A stretch of 64,000 nucleotides of DNA from positions 15,898,517-15,962,516 of the forward strand of contig JAUCBN010000005.1 of assembly GCA_035048815.1 (NCBI GenBank), written 5' to 3'. A model generated the notes under the pieces. The model searched no databases and was not told where the DNA came from. It saw only the letters and a program-made list of their open reading frames with translations. The position numbers were made by a program, and so were the translations under genes. Shown here piece by piece: positions 20,676 to 31,032 of the stretch. The DNA is from Abelmoschus esculentus (taxonomy: Eukaryota > Streptophyta > Magnoliopsida > Malvales > Malvaceae). Position 1 is the stretch's first letter; the number at the start of each line of letters is the position of its first letter.

Positions 20676-23040
20676 CATTACAAGGTAAACGAAAATAACA
20701 ACTACAAATAGGCGACGGCCCTAGCCCCCAAATCTTGAATGGCCTTGAACATTTGAACGAATCTGACGGCTTCCTTCATGTCCTGTGCCATAAGTGGTGT
20801 TAAGGCTTCGGCTTCCATCGCTAGATTCTTCACATATTGAGCTACCTCCTAGACTTGTACCATCAGAGTGGTGTTGTAGTCATCTCGGTCTTGGATTATA
20901 CTGGTGGCATCGCGAAGATGACGTAACCAATAATTATCTCCACCTTGTTTTGCTTCCTCAAGGACCACAAATCGTCCCAAATAATCTTGTATCGTAGCCT
21001 CAGAGCGAGGCATTCTCTTGTTGACTGCTTGTAGTTCAAAAAATCCATTCCTAGCCACGTACCATTCTAAAGAGTGATCCAATTTCTCCACCCTATTTTC
21101 TAGTTGGGCATTCTAGGCTTAACATTGTTTTAAAGCTTCAGAAGTAGAAATATACTGGTCCTGCATCTCATAGAAGTGGTTCTTGCTTTCCTGGGCCCTC
21201 CTTTTCCATGTGTTCCTGTTTTACCTTTCCCAAAATATAGCTTGTTTTCCTTTCTCTTTTTCTTCTCGATATTTTTCTTTCTTTTGGCTGATTGCTTTTC
21301 TGGCATCTCTTTTTTCTTTTTCAATTTCGACCTTTCGAATTACCATCTCTTTCTCCATGGCTTGCTTGCCTCTATCTTTTTCTTCTCATATGATACGAAC
21401 CTCATTCATCCTTTCCTTTTCCACAGCGAGGAATTTCTTTCGGTTAGCGGTTTGTACTTGAGCATACAGCTTAATGGTGTCTTTTCGATACAAGGCGTTC
21501 TTCTCGCTCAATTCCATATTAGCCTTCTTCAACTGTTTAATAGTTCCATCCTTTACATCGAGATCCAAACTCACCTTATAGAATTCTTCCACATTCCGGG
21601 CTTTCATCTCTTCCATTTGTTTTCTAATTTCATCCATCTCGCTTCTTAAGATATCAGCCTCTAAGGGGACTATGCGCATATACTCTTCTAACGTCATAGT
21701 AGGCCCCTGTTCAGATACCAGGATCTTATCATTGATCCTTATACGTCTCCAAAGGTCGTAATCCAGTGTAGTCATACCTTGAGTACTTCCCTCTACGCGA
21801 ATACGATAGTAGTAGCTCCACGCCCTTATTATCTTTTGAACCTTGGGTCGGTATTCGTTCTTGAAGGGAAACTCAACCTCACTCAAACCCGTTGTGAAAG
21901 GGATAAATTGTCGAGATCCGAACTGTCTTGACACTAGTAGGGGTGCGCAAGTGATTCCCCCGTGTAAGCCGATCATCATGAGCCAATTGTAATCACCGAT
22001 CCTATAAAGGAAACGAAACTCATAACCCATCTATGCGACTCTCAATACGATGTCATCATCTTGCAGATTCCTAAATATCTTTGGCCATTTCCTTTTATCA
22101 AGGTCCTCTCGCCACTCTTTGGCTAAGTATTCTCGTACCGGGGAGAAGCTTACTTGAAAGATGCCCGATAAAACCTGGGTTGGCTCTTTCCAAAAGTGAC
22201 TCTGAATCCATATCTGAAGAAGTTGTGCACACCCTCTAAAACGCCCTTCCTCATGCTTTCGGCAAGCATTCAAATAGATGAAAGTTTCTATCAATACAGC
22301 CATTACTGGGTTGGCTTTCTTTTTTAAACGGTCAAACAAATCAAGAATAGCCACCTCTATGTTACCCAACACTCGAGGAAAAATGATCGATCCATATATG
22401 TCAATAGCAAATAAATTCATCCTCATTTCCTTGTCTAGGTGTATTGGTATTATATCCCGAATGCTTTCCCATGAGAATGCAATAATTTCACCTCGAACCT
22501 AGATTATACCTTTGGCCCAAGCATCACTCATTCCGGCTAAGAAGCTTAATTTTGACTGATAGTTTTGAAACTTAGGGGGCTTCGAATAAATCCAATCTTT
22601 TTTGACGTTCTTTCTGTTAATCAAAGTTGTATATTCCTCTATCGTAGGCATTAAGTCATTTCCATTAAAAGTGAAATAACAGAAAGCAGGACTCTAGAAC
22701 TAAAAAGCGGCTCGGAGCAAAGGCTGATTGATCCTAACATACATTAGCTGAGCTATATCTCCATAATTCTCGTGGAATAGGCCTTGTATTCTTTAGTCCC
22801 AACTCTCCCATATTTCTTTTAACTCAGATAGATCATTTTGTTACAAACTGACATAGGTGTAATCGGGTACTATGCGCTCGCTTGGTAAACTGTCTCCGAA
22901 GGCTTTCTGATTGACTTCTGACCAATGTCGAATTGCTGAATTCTTATCTTGAGAATTAAGAACACTTTTATCCATGATGAAATCTCTCAACGTGGGCAAA
23001 CCACTTGAATCAACACCTTTATATATAAAAAAAAGCAAAA
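20676..23040 (-). pseudogene. Ogre-type ORF1 (DUF7745-like), broken
   Basis: This is the extra reading frame that precedes gag in Ogre-like elements; its function is not known. The minus strand from 23038 starts MLFFIYKGVDSSGLPTLRDF. It passes through PTIEEYTTLINRKNVKKDWI (about 22640), a central block LFAIDIYGSIIFPRVLGN, LDLFDRLKKKA and GRFRGCAQLLQIWIQSHFWK (22426-22031). Then come YRIGDYNWLMMIGLHGGITC and SRQFGSRQFIPFTTG (22030-21840), a coiled-coil-rich tail (EMDEIRKQMEEMKARNVEEF) and a C-terminal helix ending near 20705. At least six stops break it. The family name is from memory of cotton annotations. Confidence 0.75.
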
Positions 23041-23628
23041 AGGATATGAGGAAAGGAAAGAGAAAAACAAATATTAAAAAGAAAAAAAAAGAAATGTGCT
23101 AATAAGGATAATATAAATGTTAAAAGCATAAATAAATGGCATAAATAAATGACATAAAAGATAAACACAATCTAGATACTATACCTAATTCCCCTCGGTT
23201 ATCCGCATGGCTCTAACGGGGTGTGTCAACTATGTTCTCTACATGCAGTTTTAGTCCTACGAGGTACCCAAATTGTCCTTGATGTCCTCTTCTAAGAGTA
23301 GCAGGGCACCCGATCATCATCCATTATAGGCTCATCTTGACCGAGTTCAATTTAGGGGAACCCTTTCACTATGCCCCTACGGAGGAACAATATCCCCAAG
23401 AAAGCATAGGGTAGTCGAGCCCCAAAGGTACTTTGCTAGGCCCATACGAAGGAACAATATCCTCACAAAAGCATAAGCATTTTCCCCCCACTTAGAGAGA
23501 TGGGTTGAAATGATATAACCTCGAATTAATAAACAAATAATAATTTAATTGTCACTTTAATTCACAATTTTCGAAATTAATTAGGCGGTTCTTTTGAAAA
23601 CAAGGCTTGACTCATTTTGAAAAAATAG
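23041..23628 (-). other. Leader region of the Ogre-type element
   Basis: No gene. It lies between the primer site and ORF1. A phrase reading CGGAGGAACAATATCC is repeated about 63 bases apart (about 23382 and 23446). The rest is A-rich near 23040-23160. Confidence 0.5.
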
Positions 23629-23646
23629 TCCCCAGCGAAGTCGCCA
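23629..23646 (-). other. Primer binding site of the Ogre-type element
   Basis: The minus strand reads TGGCGACTTCGCTGGGGA, close to the TGGCGACTCCACTGGGGA site of Ogre/Tat elements. It lies two bases from the LTR end and fixes the minus orientation. Confidence 0.85.
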
Positions 23647-23648
23647 AC

Positions 23649-26640
23649 TGTAGCGACCCTAAATTTCTTTAAAAATAATAGGTGTAGTAAAAAATGGGTC
23701 ACTAGCGTAAAAAAGGTGAAAACTAGGGATTGAATTGAAAATAAGAAAAATGGGAATTAGGTTCGGAAACTAAGGTTTGAAATCGAGAAATTTGGAATTA
23801 AAAGGAAATGATTTTAAAAAAGGTGAAAATGATTCAAAAATGTTGGAGTCGCCACCGGCCACTTTGGTAGGCCGGACACCATAAAAACCAGAGATTCAAA
23901 ATGATTTGGGTTCGAGAGTCGGTTACGGTTAAAAACGGGTTTAAGGTTTGAAACTGCCCAAAATTGACACCTTTATAAATTATAGCTTAATTAATTTTGA
24001 ATTTTCTGGATTAGAGTGACATTTAAATTAACATTTGTTTCAAAATTCGAATTCGATTTTATTTTTTACCGTTCCTTTATTCGAAGGCAACGTATATGTC
24101 GCGACCTATACATTGGAACACGATCCCTTTACGATCGAATAGAAGACGTTTGAAATTTAGTTCATTAATCGAAGAGGTGTGATGGGATTTGCAAAAACAA
24201 ATGATGCAACAAATATATACAACATAATAAAAATGCAATAAAAATGCATGAACAAAAATATATAAATACATGGCATAAATAGCATGGCATAAATAGCATG
24301 AATCAAATATGAATATATATACAAATAAAAAAGCGTGGCATAATATATATAAAAATAAACACATGCATGAACACAACATGTATGAACAAGTAGAAACATA
24401 ATAGAAATAACAATAAGACATATGACAAGCATGACAAAATAAAATAAAGACAAAAATATAATAAAGTAAAATGCATAAAAATATACATGAAGCATGCATG
24501 ACATAATATATTAAGAACATGACAAAAATAAAAAAGTACAATATAAAGAAAAGAATATGAACAAAAAGTTAAAAATAAATAACGACAAATGCAAACATGT
24601 ATACAAGAGGATAATGTAACAAATAAATGATAAGGCAAATAAATATATCAACATGTATGATGAAAATAATTATAAATAAATAAATAAATAAATGAAATGG
24701 TAAATATTAAAATAAAAAAGAGTTTTTTAAATCTGTAAATGGGACCAAATCGAAACAATTTAAAAACGTTCAGGCCCTCGAAATACTATTTCTCAGTGAA
24801 GAAGGACCCGAAAGTATGCTCCAAAACGCGAAGGGACTGAAAGCGGGTTAAACCGTTATTAAAATACTGATTACAACCGAATTTGTGACTGAAATGAAAG
24901 AAGAAAAAAAGTTTAAGGGACCCCGAGTGTGGTTTTAAAAGCACGGAAGGTTTTAAGAAGCAAATAAACCGCTTTAAATGGCTATAAAACATACTCGAAT
25001 TTAAAAAAAAGCCTCTTTTTCTCATTTTTCCAGCCGAAAACAAAAGGGAGTAGAGAATTCTCTCCTCTGTTCTTCACATAACCCAGAAAAGTGAAGAACA
25101 CTTGAACGTTCTTCACCTTCCCAGAAATCGGCCACCGTGAACCACCGCGAAATCCAGTTTCCGATCACCGGAGAAAACAAAAACCCTTATTTTTAAAAGG
25201 TTCTTCGAAACCCGAAACTCAGAAAACCTAAACCCTTTTGGAAAATTTTGAAAAAAACAAGTGAAAACCCTTCCTTTTGAAATCAAAAAACCAAAATAAA
25301 ATCCTTCTATTCTTTGTTTCGAATATCCGAAAAAAAAAAGAAAAGGGAAAAACTTTGTGTTTAGAAAATAACGGCGAAGGGCCGAAGACGAAGTGAGGGC
25401 CTTTCATTCTCGGTTCATCCTCGTCAGCGCCATTGTCATGGGATTCTCACTGAAGAAATCGAAAGAATCAACCCTAATCTTTATTGTATGCTAGAAATTC
25501 GAGAGGATTTACCTCTGAAATATTTGTTTCTCTGTACTGATTTCAAAATGGTGGGTCTAGACCCTTTACAAGTGTTTTTCTTTCCTCTTTATAACCTCAT
25601 AATTACAAGGAAATATCCCAATGCTATTGGTTCTCTGATTTGTTGCTTTGTTGGCCGAAATTTCTCTACCATGTACGATTCGTCTCAGACTTGGTGTATT
25701 GCCTCTGATTCACTAAAATGTTGTCGAATGGTTCCCCAAATTTGCTGAAAATTATCTAATTTTGGTGTGTTTTTTCTTCTGCAATTTTCGTACAAGTCTG
25801 ACATGGGTTTCTTTGTTTGTATGTGAACGTGACAATCGGAAAATGAGGGGGACCATTGGTGATCGGACGGCGACCGGCGACAAGACCGGAAGATGAAGAG
25901 GCTCCTAAGAATCTGAAAGGGTGTGCGTCATCCCTACTCGCGTGTGGGGAGCCAAACAGCCGACGCGTGGAGGAGCGTGGTGATCTGGAAGCTTCTGTTC
26001 TCCTTTTCCGTGACTGTTGGATCAGATCGTGATCCAACGGTTGAGATAGGGCTACGCAAGATGATAAAACAAGGGTGTTACGGTTTCCTGAAATGGTTAT
26101 CCTATTTGGACGGATTTGGGCTCAAAGTTTGAGCTAATGTAATTTAAATTTGGGTTGTTTATTTAATAATTATTTCGGGCTTGATTGTAATTCATTTAGT
26201 TTGGGTCAAACATAATATATATGGCTGAATATTATTATTATATTGGATTGGAATTAAAAATGGGCTTCTTTATTCAATTTAACTATGCGGGTTATTTATA
26301 ATGTTTGATAATAATATTAAATAATAATATTTAATAATAAAAATAATAATAAATAAAGGAAAAAAACAAAAATAATGTTATTAAAAAAGAAAATATACAT
26401 AAAGGAAACAAAAAAAATACTTATAATATTTTGATTTTTTAAAATACATAATAATTATAATGATAACAATAATGTGAAACAGAAGAAAAAGAAAAGAAAT
26501 AGAATTATGTATATATATGAGAATGAAAAGAAAATAAACATAAAGAAAAAGAAAAAAAGATATAATGTTTTTTTTGGATTTTTCAAATGTTATAATATAT
26601 TTTAATATTTTATGTTTCTATTTAATAATTAGAACTCATT
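23649..26640 (-). repeat. Long 5' LTR of the Ogre-type element, outer end uncertain
   Basis: On the minus strand the LTR ends in GGTCGCTACA at 23649. It extends right through a low-complexity ATGCAT/AAAT-rich part (24180-24700), a transcribed-looking C-rich part (25020-25480) and a GC-richer block (25850-26080). A TGTAACACCC-like start (reading CGTAACACCC) occurs at 26083. However, the AT-rich sequence to about 26640 looks like further U3, so the boundary is not resolved. The partner LTR is not in the window. Confidence 0.6.
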
Positions 26641-27260
26641 TGTTGTTGATAGGTTTAAATCCTCTAGCCATGTTTACCAATTCTCATGTATGATTTAGAA
26701 ATTATTGATTCTAGTTCATCATTAACAATGCTTGTCCAAAAACTATCGTCAATAGATCTCATAGCTTTTATGTAAGTTTTAGGATCCTCATCTAATAAAA
26801 AACTTGAGCTATAGGATCTGATAAGTTTTCTAAATTATTTATCTAAAAAATAAAGGAACTAACGAAGTTTGGTTCAAAAGAAGTTTCTATCCTTTTTCTC
26901 TTACTTCTTTTAGTCTCTAACTCAAACTCTATAGCATCTCTGGAAGGTATACTAGAAGAAATGGATGAAACATTTTCCATATGTGTTTCTGCAATTAATC
27001 TAGGTTTATTTAGAGAAAAAGTGTTTTCAATGAAAACTGCATCCCTAGATTCGTATATGAAAAAGTCATGTTAAAACTTGAACTTATATGCAGCACTATT
27101 GGTACCATAGTCAATAAATACTACATCAACGATTTTGGGACCGATGGTGGACTTCTTAAATTCAAGTAAACTTACTTTATCCAGATACCCCCATAATTTT
27201 AGGTATTGCAAGTTAGGTGCATAACCTTTTTATAATTACTATGAGATTGGGTCTAATTTC
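26640..27260 (-). pseudogene. Decayed Copia integrase C-terminus to RT start
   Basis: The minus strand reads KLWGYLDKVSLLEFKKSTIG (about 27200), then PKIVDVVFIDYGTNSAAYKF, ESRDAVFIENTFSLNK, an RSKRIRIETSFEPNFVSSF block and a very decayed RT lead-in to 26650. This order is the integrase C-terminus and RT N-terminus of Copia elements. There are many stops. It abuts the end of the Ogre LTR region on the left. Confidence 0.7.
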
Positions 27261-28173
27261 TTATGAGACACTCGGTTTAAGATATGATTTACCGATAGAA
27301 TGACTTTCCCCTCCATGTTATTAGCTAACCTAGTATTTATCAACAATAAATTTATCAAACACTAAAAAAATCTAAGAGACTTAATAGCTACAAACATCTT
27401 TTAGTAGAATTAATGTCTATCATTTTCTCTTTATTTTCGACAAAGTCACTGTCTTAAAAGACCACAAAAAATATTTATCTAATATAACCAAAAGAAAGAT
27501 ATCTTAGAGGTTATTAAGATAATTATTCTAACTTCTGCACTAAGTATAAAATATTTATTTAGTCATAGTATTTTATAAATTGGAATATGAGTAAAGTAGT
27601 GCACCAGGTAGGTCTAGAAAGAGAGTTGATGCATAAAGCATACTTAAATACCAAGTTTTTTAAAGAACCAATCCTAGTCATATATTTTTTAAATTATCTC
27701 ATTACTTTCCAATTAATCTCTTATGAATATTTCTCTTTTTATTTAGATCTTTTTAAAAGTCATGCTTAATGTATATTCCCACAAAATTATTTTATTAAGC
27801 ATACTCAAGATGGGTTTTCTACTTGGATTAAATAATCTAACATTATAAGTCATGTAGACCTTATCTATTTTGACCATGCTTGCAGTTTCGGTTCTTGCAT
27901 CATGATCCAAAATTCATCATTGACGATATTTCATTTCTATTTTGAATCTACAAAATTCAAATAAAAATTATAAATAATTAATTACGAAAATAATTTACTA
28001 ACAATAACAAAAATAATTTACTAATAATAAAAGAACTTTATCTTTAGGATTTTGGTTTTTATTCAACTTCATCACCACCTACGATAGTTGACCCGTCAAG
28101 TGCATCAAACGTGAACAAATATAAAATTAACTTGATGATAATGTCATTTTTTATAATAGAACTGTTTCTAAAT
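27261..28173 (-). other. Non-coding module related to the 59732-64000 element
   Basis: No gene. A phrase around 27600-27660 (GCACCAGGTAGG, then AAATACCA) recurs at about 61890-61955, with further similarity around 27850-27920 versus 62275. I read it as the non-coding internal region of the same non-autonomous LTR family, in the same orientation. Confidence 0.5.
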
Positions 28174-28770
28174 TGTTGGTTAAGTAGACTACAAGACAGG
28201 GCGTCAATACTGACAGGTAATAACAACAAACAAACAAGAACAAAAAATAAACAGTGTCAAGGTATGGAAGCCACTACCTTAAAAACTATTCGTCCCGATG
28301 TGTGTAATCGTTGTTTAGGCTGTTGTCCCCCAAAGGTTAGAACGGTCACTCCAATCAATTTACAACTAAAGTTTAGAATAGACTACAATGGTAGTTATCG
28401 TTTAATTTAAAAGGAAGAACTCTAGGTCTGTGAATAAAACTCTCAAATTTTACAAATAAAGCAAAATATTTTTCTAATTGATGATTGAAAAATGAGAAGA
28501 GAAACATTTTATTTATAGGCTGAAAGTAAGAGCAAATCTATGCGAGAATTAGATAAAATCTTATTTAAATTTTAAATTTAATAATAGATAATATTAAATC
28601 AAATCTCGAATAATATCAGATAATATTCATCCAAAATCTCGAATAATATTTGATAATATCTATTCAAAATTAGATTTAATAACAGATAACATCCACTCAA
28701 ATCTCGGATATTTATTAAATCCAATCGGTTACACATTTAAAATTTAAAATTGAAATAACTACTCCCATGC
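28174..28770 (-). repeat. LTR related to the 59732-64000 family
   Basis: Starts TGTTGGTTAAGTAG after the same TTCTAAAT context that precedes the LTR at 63588. It shares CCGATGTGTGTAATCG (about 28296) with the LTR at 59732. A TATTTATAGGCTGAAA stretch near 28507 matches the TATA region of that LTR. The outer end near 28770 (minus-strand start TGGGAGTAGTTATTTC) is a guess; I found no target duplication. Confidence 0.5.
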
Positions 28771-29471
28771 CATAGAGTATGAGATTTAAGCATTACCCGA
28801 ACTTAGGTCACTGATGACCGAACAATAGCCTGTTTTTTCTTCTGCTTTCCATGAAACCATGTTTTATTTCATCTATCTAATCTTATCGTGCATTTTGTAT
28901 TAAATTTAATCTTCTATGTTTGGCTTTCTAAGTTACCAAACAAGATATGATTCTTATGAAGAAGAAACATGAGACATTCCAGGGATAAAAGAGCCTTTTA
29001 CTCTCAAATTTGCGGTAGAAAATGTAAATATAGGAAAACTAGTTTTCTTGGATTGTATTTTTGGTCCAAGAGTGATGCAAAATCAACAATTTTTTTATTC
29101 CAAACCAAGTACAAGCAGTTCCCCAAGGATATTAACCTCGTTCATTTCTTGCCAGTCACTTGTGTTTTCAATAATGTGTTCTGCAGCATTTTTCAGTACA
29201 GGAAGGTAAAAAAAGAGTGGAAAATGATTTTTTATTTCAAATAATTAAATTTAGTAAATTTATTTGATGCCAACTTTTGTTCTTTTTTTCGTCCATCTGA
29301 AGTTATGGCATTTGGTTTTGGTTGGTAGTAGTTGAGGCCTTGCATATCAACACCATTTGTCTTTGCATTTCTCCTCATTTATATCATCAACACCATTCTC
29401 CAATAGTTTGCAGTTTCAGTGGGTATATCTTAACCATTCACCACTTCAACTCAAGGAGACACATAGAAATC
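28771..29471 (+). other. Intergenic or leader sequence upstream of the ICR pseudogene
   Basis: No coding signal. Given the start codon at 29472 this is where a promoter and 5' untranslated exon would be expected. ATAGTTTGCAG near 29403 could be a leader acceptor. Nothing firm. Confidence 0.3.
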
Positions 29472-30479
29472 ATGCAGACCACTAAAACAAGGTAGGATCC
29501 TCATTAGTTTATATATATATATACACTTGTGCTTGAAGAAATAGGGAAACATCAATTTCTTTGAGGTGGATGATTGCTTATGTAATAACCCAAATTTAGA
29601 GGTCAAAAATCCCCAATAATAAAGTCAAAATCCCTAATTGTGCCCTAAGAATTGAGGATTTAAGTTTTGAATTCAGGGACTAAATTGAAACTTTTTTAAA
29701 AAAATTAAGGTTTGAGTGTGAATTTTTGAAACTTTGAACCCCTGAAGGGTAATTAACCCTTTTTCTAATTGAAATGTCTCCTTCCCCCCCATCGTCCGTT
29801 TCAGTTTTGAATGTGAGTTAATTCTTTGATCCGTCTCCTTCGTTATTTATCATTTCCGGTTGGAGATCATCACATTATGAAAAAATCATTGCTTTTCCTT
29901 TATTCTTTATGCTCGATCGAATAAATATTTTCAAAGTTTTCATCTCGGTTGTTGGTAGAGTTTTGGGTAAGTTTTAATCCTTGGTTTTGTACTTTCGGTT
30001 ATTTTGTTAGTATGTTAATCTGTTAATGGTTGATTCGTTTAAGGAGCAGGGTTCTGTTTAAGTTTCAAGCATGAATAAAAGGGGTTCTTGTTGAGTTTAG
30101 AAGTGGTTTGAAGGTGGTTTAAGTTTGGGTTCGATTCTTGTTTTAATCCGTTTTGGAGTGTCAATTAGTATGTTGGTTGAATTCGGAATTAATGTAGGAT
30201 ATATTTCAGATGGTTTTGGTTTGAATCGAATCGAAAAAGGGAGGAGTTTTCTGGAAAAATTCGTGTTTGGCAAGTGGGAAAATTCTGGAAATTTTCCAGA
30301 TTTTCCCGGAAAATATGGGAAATTCCTAGATTTTCCTGGGAACCAAACGGTTCGAACCGAACCAAAGGAAACCGGCCCAGAACTGAACCGGTCCAAGCCC
30401 AGAACCAGCTAGACCCGAACCACAACCCAGACCCGACCCGACCGGGACCCGACCCGATTTCCGACCCGAACCCAACCCA

Positions 30480-30630
30480 GCTAACGTCATCGCTGACGTT
30501 ACTGCTGACGTCATCTGCTGACATCATCGCTGATGTCATCTGCTGACGCCAGCTGCTGACGTCAGCGTTGACTGATGACGTCACTGCTGACGTCAGCATT
30601 GACCAGTGCTAACGTCAGCAGTTGACTTTT
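30480..30630 (+). promoter_or_regulatory. Array of TGACGTCA and TTGAC words in solo LTR 1
   Basis: About ten variants of CTGACGTCAGC/CTGACGTCATC follow one another, with TTGACT or TTGACC at about 30568, 30598 and 30620. TGACG is the core bound by TGA-type bZIP factors, and TTGAC is the W-box core for WRKY factors. The same word set appears in solo LTR 2 (52034-52120) and, thinner, at 40093-40135. Confidence 0.55.
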
Positions 30631-30792
30631 TTTGACTCGGGCCCACTTTATGTTTTTCGACATCCTAAATCCAATGGCGCTATCCGTTTTTTGAAATTCG
30701 AACCCAAAGTGTCGTTTTGGGGGGTTTTAAGTTCGATAAGATATCTAGAAATTATCTAAAAAAGGTTCTGAATCAATTTTTGTTTGCTTCAG

Positions 30793-31032
30793 GTGACGAG
30801 GATTCCGACCCCGAGCAGTTACCTCCTCTTCCTCTTGTACGAGGACCGATACATCCACATTCGGGACCTTCACGTGAGTATCGAGTTAATTCTCTTTAGT
30901 TTATTTTACGGTATTGTGGCATAGTAGGATGTCTAACGTCATTCTGTAAATTGTAGACTCTACTCCTGCTTAGCCCGGTGGTAGAGCCGAGTCCAGTAGA
31001 CGTCAGGGTCGTCGTTGAGTCTTCTGATACAG
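30793..31032 (+). other. Exon-like pair inside solo LTR 1
   Basis: Block A (30793-30873, 81 nt) follows TTTGCTTCAG and reads GDEDSDPEQLPPLPLVRG, then PIHPHSGPS. It ends at C|GTGAGT. Block B begins after TTGTAG at 30957 and stays in the frame set by a phase-1 splice up to TGA at 31016-31018, apart from one TAG at about 30971. It ends at CAG|GTGTGT (31032). The same layout occurs in three other LTRs here. Confidence 0.5.

Noticed and set aside
21176..21649. 157-codon plus frame, Phe/Leu/Ser-rich
   Set aside because: Antisense shadow of the Ogre ORF1 coiled-coil tail.
24077..24638. Three overlapping minus frames of 110-150 codons, very rich in Tyr, Cys, Phe and Ile
   Set aside because: They come from an ATGCAT/AAAT low-complexity part of the Ogre LTR; composition alone keeps them open.
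28111..28410. 99-codon plus frame
   Set aside because: It crosses the LTR boundary at 28174, antisense to the element.
30125..30599. Several 90-136 codon frames on both strands
   Set aside because: They are by-products of the short-word arrays in solo LTR 1; reading is open in several frames at once.
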